From contig JBNKJV010000006.1 in assembly GCA_050291465.1 (NCBI GenBank), positions 1 to 64,000 of the forward strand: a DNA stretch of 64,000 nucleotides, read 5' to 3'. Every line of letters starts with the position of its first letter. Position 1 is the first letter of the stretch. The translations under genes and the position numbers were made by a program. Under the pieces are notes generated by a model. The model saw nothing but the letters and a program-made list of their open reading frames with translations. It made no database searches and was not told the origin of the DNA. Below, in pieces: positions 25,401 through 31,608 of this stretch. The stretch is from CBFDBF01 sp050291465. GTDB taxonomy: Bacteria; Pseudomonadota; Gammaproteobacteria; Chromatiales; Chromatiaceae.

Positions 25401-26436
25401 GCTCCGCGGTTCCCAGCCTGGCATACAGAGGCAGCACCTCCGTCAGTTGCAGCTTATGCTTGCGCAGGCTTTCCGCCGTCTCCCGGATTTCCCTCTCTCC
25501 GCTTAGAAAGATGAGTATGTCCCCGCGATCGATGCGTGACAGTTCATCCACCGCCTCCAGGATCGCCTGCTGCATCGGTTCATCCCGTTCGCTGCAGGCC
25601 TCGCCGGATTCTTCGCTGACCGTCGCCGATCGTTGCCCCTCCACGCCTTCCTGCACGGGCGGTCGATAGCGAAGCTCCACCGGATAGGTACGACCGGAAA
25701 CATTGATGATGGGAGCGTGCGCAAAATGCTCCGCAAAGCGCTCCGGATCTATGGTTGCCGAAGTGATGATAAGCTTTAGATCGGGTCTCCTGGGCAGAAG
25801 CTGTTTCAGATAGCCCAGCAGGAAATCAATATTGAGGCTTCTTTCATGGGCCTCATCGATAATCAGGGTATCGTATTCGTTAAGTAAACGATCGCGCTGA
25901 ATCTCCGCCAGCAACATACCGTCGGTCATTAACTTGATATGACTCTCCGGCCGCACATGGTCGTGAAAACGCACCTTGAAACCGACTCCGGTTCCAGGCT
26001 CGCACCCCAGTTCTTCCGAAATCCGTGCCGCCAGACTGCGCGCCGCTATACGCCGCGGCTGAGTGTGGCCGATGCGCCCGAAGATGCCCCGTTTCAGGGT
26101 CAGGCAGATTTTCGGTAGCTGCGTTGATTTACCGGAGCCGGTCTCACCGCAAAGGATGATGACCTGGTGCCGGTTAATGAGGTCGCCGATCTCCTGCCAC
26201 TTTTCGCTTATGGGCAGCTCCGGCGGAAATCCAGGTTGAGGCAGGGTCGCGGCGCGGCGCGCCGCCAGTTCACGGGAACGCTGCAGTTCCTGAGACAGCC
26301 GCAACAGGCCCTGAAGGTAAGGTTTTCCCTCCCGTTGTCGCGCTTTGAGGCCTTGAATGCGTTTCCTGAACCCGTGGCGGTCCGCCAGCATACAGGCGTC
26401 GATATCGCTGGCAGAGGGGAAAGAGGAAGAGGTCAC
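22477..26436 (-). CDS. hrpA: ATP-dependent RNA helicase HrpA
   Basis: HrpA is a DEAH-box 3'-5' RNA helicase; in E. coli it rescues collided ribosomes. From GTG 26436 the protein has 1319 residues (E. coli HrpA about 1300). Motifs: Walker A GETGSGKST, the RNA motif TQPRRIAARS, DEAHERS, SATI, and QRKGRCGRVAAG, followed by HA2, OB and the long DUF3418 C-terminus. The frame runs open to 26607, but that part overlaps a terminator and lacks family similarity. ATG 26391 is the other reasonable start. Confidence 0.94.
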   Translation of the reverse strand: MTSSSFPSASDIDACMLADRHGFRKRIQGLKARQREGKPYLQGLLRLSQELQRSRELAARRAATLPQPGFPPELPISEKWQEIGDLINRHQVIILCGETGSGKSTQLPKICLTLKRGIFGRIGHTQPRRIAARSLAARISEELGCEPGTGVGFKVRFHDHVRPESHIKLMTDGMLLAEIQRDRLLNEYDTLIIDEAHERSLNIDFLLGYLKQLLPRRPDLKLIITSATIDPERFAEHFAHAPIINVSGRTYPVELRYRPPVQEGVEGQRSATVSEESGEACSERDEPMQQAILEAVDELSRIDRGDILIFLSGEREIRETAESLRKHKLQLTEVLPLYARLGTAEQTRIFHPSGQRRIILATNVAETSLTVPGIRYVIDAGFARISRYSYRSKVQRLPVERISQASADQRKGRCGRVAAGVCIRLYSEDDYDSRRQFTEAEILRTNLASVILQMKILGFGEIADFPFVDAPDTRLVKDGYRVLEEIGAVSGDRKVTRLGRMLGKLPVDPRIGRILLEAAHTGCLREILVIAAAMSIQDPRERPIERQQAADEAHHHYRHQESDFLAFLKLWEHLEERRRHLSKRKFRSYCRDNFLSWIRVQEWHDIHHQLRGQMHEMGYKENSAEAGYEEIHKAILSGLLSHVGFKDRSRERDYQGARNSRFHIFPGSGLFQKQPKWVVAAELVETTKLYARTVAAVRPEWVESLAGHLIKRSYSEPHWEKNRGQVAAYEKVILFGLTLVPRRKINYGPINPQEAREIFIRFALVEGDFHTRAPFWRHNRELMEQVRGWEHKIRRQDLLVDQQVIYDYYDRRLPEGVYSTPQFEKWLRGITRTEPKILHMRLQDLTRQGAAEASAEQFPDLFDLNGMQLPLEYRFEPGHPEDGVTLKVPQAVLNQVSEERCQWLVPGLLPDLVVALLRSLPKQLRKSFVPAPDYADACLKLLHPSDKPLILALSEQLKAMSGLHIPEDAWREESIPEHLRMNFRVLDEQGGQIDTGRDLLLLQQRHGGKEHNAYHQLPAVHLEREGIRSWDFGELPETVEMDRGGIKLRGFPALVDQRDSVALRVLDSQANAARENRSGLRRLFMLQLSRDVRFLRRNLNGLERMRLQYAKAAPTPQGWEPPAGDDLENELIALILDLAFIEGMPGIRDERQFLERISQRKGSLITVTNEITVLVGEILDCYQQVRKALSGITQINWMASLADIKQQLDRLVYVGFLRHTPYQQLKQLPRYLKAIGLRLEKLSHAAARDGTRMQEMQGLYQKWREREESYRKRGRRDERIEEMRWAIEELRVSLFAQELKTAYPVSLKRLEQRWRELGL

Positions 26437-26442
26437 AGGCTG

Positions 26443-26498
26443 GAAAAAAACAAAAAGGAACGGGCACCGCCCCACGATAACACTGTGGCGTGCCGTTC
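26443..26498 (-). terminator. intrinsic terminator after the ParA-type gene
   Basis: On the minus strand GAACGGCACGCC pairs with GGCGGTGCCCGTTC, allowing bulges, and is followed by CCTTTTTGTTTTTTTCC. It lies 46 bp past the ParA stop and just before hrpA, so hrpA probably needs its own promoter or read-through. Confidence 0.65.
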
Positions 26499-26543
26499 GC
26501 GAGTCCTGTTCGCCCCTGCCGGGACGTTCTCTCGTATGGGAAA

Positions 26544-27278
26544 CTAAAGCGAGGTGCTCAATGCCACCCTTTCGAATGTATCCGTACGCGGTTTTTCCAC
26601 CGTACACCGTGGCACCAGGCGTTTTTCATGCTTGGCGTCCAACCAGTCCAGAAGCGGGCCCCACTGCTTCAGATCCCGTTCAATCCCTTTCGTGCCCAGC
26701 TCATGGATCCCAATCCCCTGCTCCAGAGCCTGAGCATAGTTGGGGGTATCCCGCAAACGTGTGATCACCGGGATATCCAGGTTGGAAAGCAGTTGCTCCA
26801 GTTGCTGGTCGATCCGAAACTGACTTCTGATTCGGTTGGATATGACGCCGATCCGTTTACCCTGGGATCGGACCTTACCCACCGCCATGAGATCCTGGAG
26901 AAATTGCGTCACCGCATGAACGTCAAAGGGCGACGGCATTACCGGTACCAGGATATCGTCCGCCAGCCGGACCATCTCGAACAGGCAACTCCGTTCCACC
27001 CCCGCCGGGGTATCGATAACCATCAACTGGGTTTCGCCCCCGCCGCCGTGGTGTAACCAGGTGCGGGTTGCGCCCCGCTTGGGATGGGCACCATCGATGC
27101 CCCGGATCTTCGGCAGTTCCTTGGAGCGCTGGCGAAGCCAAAGCAGGCTCGACCCCTGAGGGTCATGATCCAGCAGAACGGTCTTTTTACCCTGGCTGGC
27201 GTAATAGGAGGCCAGGCTGGTGGCGATGGTACTTTTACCACAGCCCCCTTTTGAATTGATCAGCATAATACGTCGCAT
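26544..27278 (-). CDS. orphan ParA/MinD-family ATPase
   Basis: Start at ATG 27278, preceded by GGGGGGA; it gives MRRIMLINSKGGCGKST, with a deviant Walker A motif (signature Lys10 and Lys15). A DHDPQGSS switch I and VIDTPAGV Walker B follow. The 244-residue protein ends in a basic stretch that could contact DNA. ParA-type ATPases position chromosomes, plasmids or protein complexes. No parB or partner gene is adjacent; instead it follows a small membrane ORF and a CMD-Rieske gene. A terminator follows. The cargo is unknown. Confidence 0.88.
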   Translation of the reverse strand: MRRIMLINSKGGCGKSTIATSLASYYASQGKKTVLLDHDPQGSSLLWLRQRSKELPKIRGIDGAHPKRGATRTWLHHGGGGETQLMVIDTPAGVERSCLFEMVRLADDILVPVMPSPFDVHAVTQFLQDLMAVGKVRSQGKRIGVISNRIRSQFRIDQQLEQLLSNLDIPVITRLRDTPNYAQALEQGIGIHELGTKGIERDLKQWGPLLDWLDAKHEKRLVPRCTVEKPRTDTFERVALSTSL

Positions 27279-27406
27279 GATCCCCCCTTCTATTATTATT
27301 TTTGTACCCGTTGCCTCCCTGCGGGGGTACCCGGTTACGGCAAATATGGAAATCATCCACGGGAACGTTTGAGAATAACCCTTTAAATGCTGTATGAAAA
27401 GGGTTT
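27279..27406 (-). promoter_or_regulatory. structured leader of the ParA-type gene
   Basis: The 128 nt leader has AACCCTTT and AAAGGGTT arms (27377-27405), immediately after the small ORF stop. Closer to the start, GTACCC (27304-27309) can pair with GGGTAC (27325-27330), and TTGCC (27311-27315) with GGCAA (27339-27343). The last two pairings interleave, so they are mutually exclusive or form a pseudoknot. No known riboswitch class is recognised. Confidence 0.35.
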
Positions 27407-27505
27407 TTACCCCCCAAACAGCCAAAAAAGCAGTGAAACCAGGGCACTCACCTGAATCATGGGGGTAATGGGAAGGTAGATCCTCCTATTCTGCCGCTCA
27501 AGCAT
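27407..27505 (-). CDS. small single-pass membrane ORF, 32 residues
   Basis: This ORF is too short for routine calling. It starts with ATG at 27505 preceded by GGAGAGG at ideal spacing, 21 bp after the CMD-Rieske stop. The product begins MLERQNRRIYLPITPM and ends in a hydrophobic segment (VSALVSLLFWLFGG), i.e. a basic N-terminus and a C-terminal membrane anchor. It lies between two same-strand genes, so it may be co-expressed. No family is recognised; the main alternative is chance. Confidence 0.5.
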   Translation of the reverse strand: MLERQNRRIYLPITPMIQVSALVSLLFWLFGG

Positions 27506-27526
27506 GACCTCTCCGGGCGGTCTTTG

Positions 27527-28153
27527 CTACCAATAGGCAAACAGCCGCCCCTCCTCCAGCTTGTGCTGAAAACGGCGCAACGGCCGCTTGCCCCCCTCGA
27601 CACACTCACCACTGGGGATATCAAAACGCCAGTTATGTTTCGGGCAGGTGAGCCGTTTTCCCTCCAACGCCAGATGCGGAATATCCGTAACCTGGTGTGG
27701 ACAGCGGCTGTCATAGACGCGGATATCGTCCTCGGAACGGTAGACGAACAGATGCCGGCCCTCCTTCTCGAAAAAGACCACGTCGTCCACCGGCAGTTCA
27801 TCCAGTGGCGCGATATCGTGCCATTCCGGTTTGGCATCGAGATTCTCCGGTCGAAACTCGGGAATATCCATATCCAGCAGTATCTCCGCGGCCCATACGA
27901 TCTTTGCCAGGCCCAGTACCGGGAACGCCATGAGCAGCGCATCGATAATCTCGTTCGGTGTCGCCCCGTTGCGTAACGCCCGGGTAAGGTACTGCCTGAA
28001 CCCCCCCTCGGTCTGCACCGCCACTTTGGTGATTACGGAAATGAGATCCCGAGTACGGGTATCCAGGTGCTCACCTGCCTTTTTCAGAAATGTGAAGTAG
28101 GAGGTCATGGCCTCGGGACGGGCCTGTACCAGATAGTTCAACGCATCACTCAT
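27527..28153 (-). CDS. CMD-like domain fused to Rieske [2Fe-2S] domain
   Basis: The 208-residue protein has an AhpD/carboxymuconolactone-decarboxylase-like helical domain (about 20-95) and a C-terminal Rieske domain (about 108-205). The Rieske ligands are Cys151, His153, Cys170 and His173 (CPH and CPKH). The CMD part lacks the redox CxxC of AhpD; the equivalent stretch reads QTEGGFRQYL. So the first domain is probably structural or binds a ligand, while the second carries electrons. There is no signal peptide. Substrate and partners are unknown. Confidence 0.85.
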   Translation of the reverse strand: MSDALNYLVQARPEAMTSYFTFLKKAGEHLDTRTRDLISVITKVAVQTEGGFRQYLTRALRNGATPNEIIDALLMAFPVLGLAKIVWAAEILLDMDIPEFRPENLDAKPEWHDIAPLDELPVDDVVFFEKEGRHLFVYRSEDDIRVYDSRCPHQVTDIPHLALEGKRLTCPKHNWRFDIPSGECVEGGKRPLRRFQHKLEEGRLFAYW

Positions 28154-28225
28154 GGGATCCCCCTTTCTGGTCGCGTGAAGTCGGACTCATTGATCCAATA
28201 TAAGGGCGGGGGGGCAGACTTAAAG

Positions 28226-28259
28226 ACAGTTATCAGTTATCAGTTATCAGTCGTCGGTT
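28226..28259. repeat. tandem seven-base repeat GTTATCA
   Basis: Three and a half units of AGTTATC (ACAGTTATCAGTTATCAGTT, then ATCAG) lie in the 134 bp gap between ppsR and the CMD-Rieske gene. The reverse complement (CTGATAA units) recurs at 33786-33820. Confidence 0.65.
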
Positions 28260-28287
28260 ACCCATCATGGGGCTGTCTGCGCCCGGT

Positions 28288-29091
28288 CTAGCCAGCCGCC
28301 TGTTTCATCAGCCTCTTGGTGATGCGGGAAGAGATCTCTTCGATGGAACGGGTGGTGGTATCCAGCACCGGGATATCCAGTTCTTCAAAGATCTGCAGCG
28401 CCTGTCCGACCTCTCCCTGACAGTTGGTCAACGCCGCATAGCCACTCCCCGGCCGCCGCTGTTCCCGGATCCGGTGCAACCGCTCCGGATCAATAGTAAG
28501 CCCGAACAGCTTGTCCCGATGGGGCCGCAGTACCTGGATTACATCATTACCTTCGAAATCCTCTTCCGTGAGCGGATAATTGGCGGCACGCAAACCGAAA
28601 TGCATGGCCAGATAGAGGCAGGTCGGTGTTTTCCCGGAACGGGAAACACCCACCAGCACCACGTCCGCCTCCCCGAATTTATCCACCCTCACACCATCGT
28701 CATTGACCATGGCGAAATTGATGGTACTCATGCGATCCTGATAAATCCTGTCATCCGATATACCGTGGCTGAGCCCCATCTTTCCGCTGGGATCTATACC
28801 CAGTTCTTCCGAGATCGCGGGCAGAAAGCTGTCGAAAAGTTCCAGATACAGGCAGCGACTGATTCGCAGCACCTTGGCTACCTCCGGTTCCATCATGGTA
28901 GCGACCACGACGGGGCGCTGCTCATGTTCTTCGAAACGCCTAGCCAGCTTCCGGGCCTTGTGGGGATTATTGACAAACGGCATATAGACCACATCGAACT
29001 CCACGTCTTCGAATTGGGAAAGCAGACTGTATCCCATGGCCCGGGCGGTGATACCGGTACTTTCTGAGATGAAATAGACCGTTCGTTTCAT
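28288..29091 (-). CDS. ppsR: PEP synthase regulatory protein (kinase/pyrophosphorylase, DUF299)
   Basis: PpsR phosphorylates PEP synthase with ADP to inactivate it, and reactivates it by phosphorolysis. Start at ATG 29091, giving MKRTVYFISESTGITA, as in the family; the longer frame is not needed. The 267-residue protein has the P-loop GVSRSGKTPTCLYLA near residue 150 and LFGLTIDPERL. Its usual partner ppsA is not in the window. It is divergent from the LysR gene. Confidence 0.94.
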   Translation of the reverse strand: MKRTVYFISESTGITARAMGYSLLSQFEDVEFDVVYMPFVNNPHKARKLARRFEEHEQRPVVVATMMEPEVAKVLRISRCLYLELFDSFLPAISEELGIDPSGKMGLSHGISDDRIYQDRMSTINFAMVNDDGVRVDKFGEADVVLVGVSRSGKTPTCLYLAMHFGLRAANYPLTEEDFEGNDVIQVLRPHRDKLFGLTIDPERLHRIREQRRPGSGYAALTNCQGEVGQALQIFEELDIPVLDTTTRSIEEISSRITKRLMKQAAG

Positions 29092-29211
29092 GAGAAACTC
29101 GAGGCGTGTGGATGTCTTTTGCAGCATAGCAAACCGCCGCGCCACACCCAATCTCACCCTTAGGGCTTGAACTAATGATATTAATGGTTATTATTGGAGT
29201 CTCTAATACTA

Positions 29212-29245
29212 AGGGGCCTCCTTATTGGCCTTTCTGAGGTCCCCT
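29212..29245 (+). promoter_or_regulatory. leader hairpin upstream of the LysR gene
   Basis: AGGGGCCTC (29212-29220) pairs with GAGGTCCCCT (29236-29245), leaving one bulged base. It ends 4 bases before the GGAG ribosome site of the LysR gene. The arms resemble the ends of the MITE-like family (TTAGGGAGCCTC). It may be a reduced repeat or a control element; the AT-rich 29168-29210 upstream probably holds the promoter. Confidence 0.35.
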
Positions 29246-29258
29246 AACTGGAGTAATC

Positions 29259-30206
29259 ATGTCATCACCGGCACCCCCCTATTACAAACAGAACCGGCTG
29301 AAACAGCTCCGTGCGTTCTGTAACGCGGCACAGACCCACAGCGTAAGCGAAGCGGCAGAAAGGCTGTTTCTGAGCCAACCGACGGTCTCACTCCAGATCC
29401 AGGCCCTGGAACGGGAACTGGAAACCATGTTGTTCGAACGGCGTGGCCCGAAGATCAAACTTACTCCGGAGGGAGAGATACTGTACAAACTCGCCCAACC
29501 CCTGGTTGAAGGCATTGACGGCCTGCATGAAGCCTTTGTCGCGCAGTGCGGTTCCCTGGAGTCGGGAGAGCTCAACATCGCGGCCGGGGAATCCACGATC
29601 CTCTATCTCCTCCCCGACCTGATGAAGGAATTTGCCTCCCGTTATCCAAAGATCCGTCTAAAGCTCCACAATGTCACCGGGCGGGACGGCATGGCCCTGC
29701 TACGGGCGGACCAGGTGGATTTTGCAGTGGGTTCCATGCTGGACGTGCCGGAAGATATCATCTACCAGCCGGTGGCCTCCTATGAAACCGTCCTTATCAC
29801 ACCACCGGATCACCCCCTGGCGGACCGGGAAAGTGTCACGCTGGACGACATCAGCCCCTACGGATTGATCCTGCCACCACACCACCTCAGCACCTGGCGC
29901 ATGGTGGACTTTGTATTCAATCAAAACAACGCCAGTTACAACGTAACCCTGGAGGCCGGCGGTTGGGAGGTTATCAAGAAATACGTTGAACAGGGCATGG
30001 GGGTATCCATCGTTTCTGCACTCTGCCTAACCGGTAACGAAAACGTCGCGCATATATCGCTTAAGGACTATTTTCCGGATCGCGGCTACGGCGTGGTATT
30101 GCGGCGCGGCAAGTTCCTGTCCCCGCAGGCCAAGCGTTTTATCGAAATACTCGACCCGGAATTTTTCAACGACAACGACGGCGAACAGCACAAAGAGGCG
30201 GTTTGA
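29259..30206 (+). CDS. LysR-family transcriptional regulator, CysB-like
   Basis: The 315-residue protein has a winged helix-turn-helix (about 12-70, SVSEAAERLFLSQPTVSLQI) and a periplasmic-binding-fold effector domain (about 95-300). GWEVIKKYVEQGMGVSIV resembles the CysB-type effector domain, which suggests a sulfur- or thiol-linked regulon; this is weak. GGAG precedes the ATG. LysR regulators usually control a divergent gene, here ppsR, 167 bp away. Confidence 0.88.
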   Translation: MSSPAPPYYKQNRLKQLRAFCNAAQTHSVSEAAERLFLSQPTVSLQIQALERELETMLFERRGPKIKLTPEGEILYKLAQPLVEGIDGLHEAFVAQCGSLESGELNIAAGESTILYLLPDLMKEFASRYPKIRLKLHNVTGRDGMALLRADQVDFAVGSMLDVPEDIIYQPVASYETVLITPPDHPLADRESVTLDDISPYGLILPPHHLSTWRMVDFVFNQNNASYNVTLEAGGWEVIKKYVEQGMGVSIVSALCLTGNENVAHISLKDYFPDRGYGVVLRRGKFLSPQAKRFIEILDPEFFNDNDGEQHKEAV

Positions 30207-30210
30207 TGGG

Positions 30211-30305
30211 GAGTTGGAAGTAAGAAGTTTTTAGTTTGAAGTTGTCAGGATTAGGCGGCGGGCACAGCCTGCCCTACGAAACTTCCCACTTCTGACTTCC
30301 AACTT
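30211..30305. repeat. composite inverted repeat between LysR and chaN genes
   Basis: GTTGGAAGTAAGAAGT at 30213-30228 matches the reverse complement of ACTTCTGACTTCCAAC (30288-30303) at 15 of 16 positions. Between them lie GAAGTTGTC and the GC-rich core GGCGGGCACAGCCTGCCCTA (30256-30275). It occupies the whole convergent gap. Confidence 0.65.
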
Positions 30306-31482
30306 ACTCTCCCAATACCACTTCTATTTCCAACGCCTTTTCAAACAAGGCCAGTTTCCTGCGCTGAAGGGCGAGACGAACCCTGTCTCCGGGCTTACAA
30401 TCCAGCATCTCTATCATTACGTCGGCACTTGTGTACACCGGCACTCCGTCGATACTACGAATCAGATCATCTTTTTTGATACCTGCCAGTTGTGCGCCGC
30501 TACCGGGCACCACCTCTGTCACCGCGACCCCCGGCTCCGTATCGGAAAGCAGAATACCCATTACCCCTGATCGAGGGAGCCGCGCATCCCCGGTAAACAG
30601 CAGAATATCCGCTATCCCCGGCTGTACCTGGGTAGTCCCGGCCGGGAGCACGATTGAATAGGGCTCCGGTAGACGCCTGGCCACCCTTTTCGGTATACCG
30701 TAACCGTAAGACAAGTGCCCACCCCCGGCCAGAAGCACCATTTTCCGACCTGGGTGCTCCCGCAGATAATCAACCGCCCGTTGCGCCATCCCTTCGTCCC
30801 AGAGCAGCTGTACCTGATAAAACCGTTCAAAATCCTGTTTGTCTGCATGCGGATGCTCCCGGAATATCCGCAGAAGGTGGCTTTTGTAGGCTTCGTCCGA
30901 TCTATCGATCTCCTCCGGCAGTGCAGCCCGTTCCTCCGGTGTTAATCCCTCCATTCCCTGTTTTGCAACGGTATCGGTAATCTCCCTGGGGACGTTAAGG
31001 GCCACCACCGGGATACCCTGCTCCCGGGCGTAGGTCAATATCGGCCGGTAGAGCCGATAGTCAAAGCGCCAGCGTCGATACCATTCGCTGTCACGAAGCA
31101 TCTCCTTCTCGTTCGAACGGCCCGCGATATAGTTATCGAGGACCGTCTGAAACGGCGTCTGGAACTGTTCCATGCCGATGGCGATATCCGGATAACGCGC
31201 ATGCAGTTTGCGAATGATTTCCAGTTGCTTCAGATGGTGAGCGTACTCATCATGTGCCTCACCCACATAGATAACCCTGGAACCTGCCAGTTCATCGAGG
31301 ATGCCGTCCAGATTTTTAACATCTCGTAAATCAAGCACATCGCCCCCCTCCTGAACGGCAGCGCTCAATCCCGGTCCACCCAGATAGTCCGCCGTCGTCT
31401 GGCAGGCCACGAGGGATGGAAGGAACAGGGCGACAACAACAATAGATTTTGGGATTGATAATCTCATCAGAACCTGTTTCAT
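30304..31482 (-). CDS. ChaN-family lipoprotein with C-terminal PDZ domain
   Basis: Start at ATG 31482 (GAGG five bases upstream); the 104-residue extension of the open frame runs antisense through the neighbouring gene start. The 392-residue protein has a lipobox LVAC with Cys27, a ChaN/DUF399 domain (about 60-285; VIYVGEAHDEYAHH, GMEQFQ, LLAGGGHLSYGYG) and a PDZ domain (about 300-385; VVPGSGAQLAGIKKDD). ChaN-type proteins bind haem iron, and the family is haem-uptake related; actual activity here is unproven. It is divergent from the M1-like peptidase. Confidence 0.86.
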   Translation of the reverse strand: MKQVLMRLSIPKSIVVVALFLPSLVACQTTADYLGGPGLSAAVQEGGDVLDLRDVKNLDGILDELAGSRVIYVGEAHDEYAHHLKQLEIIRKLHARYPDIAIGMEQFQTPFQTVLDNYIAGRSNEKEMLRDSEWYRRWRFDYRLYRPILTYAREQGIPVVALNVPREITDTVAKQGMEGLTPEERAALPEEIDRSDEAYKSHLLRIFREHPHADKQDFERFYQVQLLWDEGMAQRAVDYLREHPGRKMVLLAGGGHLSYGYGIPKRVARRLPEPYSIVLPAGTTQVQPGIADILLFTGDARLPRSGVMGILLSDTEPGVAVTEVVPGSGAQLAGIKKDDLIRSIDGVPVYTSADVMIEMLDCKPGDRVRLALQRRKLALFEKALEIEVVLGE

Positions 31483-31608
31483 AGTACCTCGCGGTCGTAC
31501 TCGTGGCGATTCCGCTCCAGAGCCCGATAAGCGACTTGGAGTCCTGTTAAATAATCCAATCCCCGGATAATATCCTTGAACGCTATATTTCAAAAGAAAG
31601 ACAGCCAT

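Noticed and set aside
23920..25506. Plus-strand open frame of 528 codons
   Set aside because: It is antisense to hrpA, which has clear DEAH helicase motifs over the same bases. The long open frame follows from GC-rich codon bias.
22477..26607. hrpA reading frame extended to 26607
   Set aside because: The extra 57 codons overlap a terminator and the ParA 3' end and have no helicase similarity.
26544..27278. ParA-type gene as McdA of a carboxysome-positioning system
   Set aside because: No mcdB, carboxysome shell or RuBisCO gene is in the window; the sequence gives no support beyond the general ParA fold.
29259..30206. LysR gene as the Calvin-cycle regulator CbbR
   Set aside because: No cbb genes are nearby, and the effector domain resembles CysB more than CbbR.
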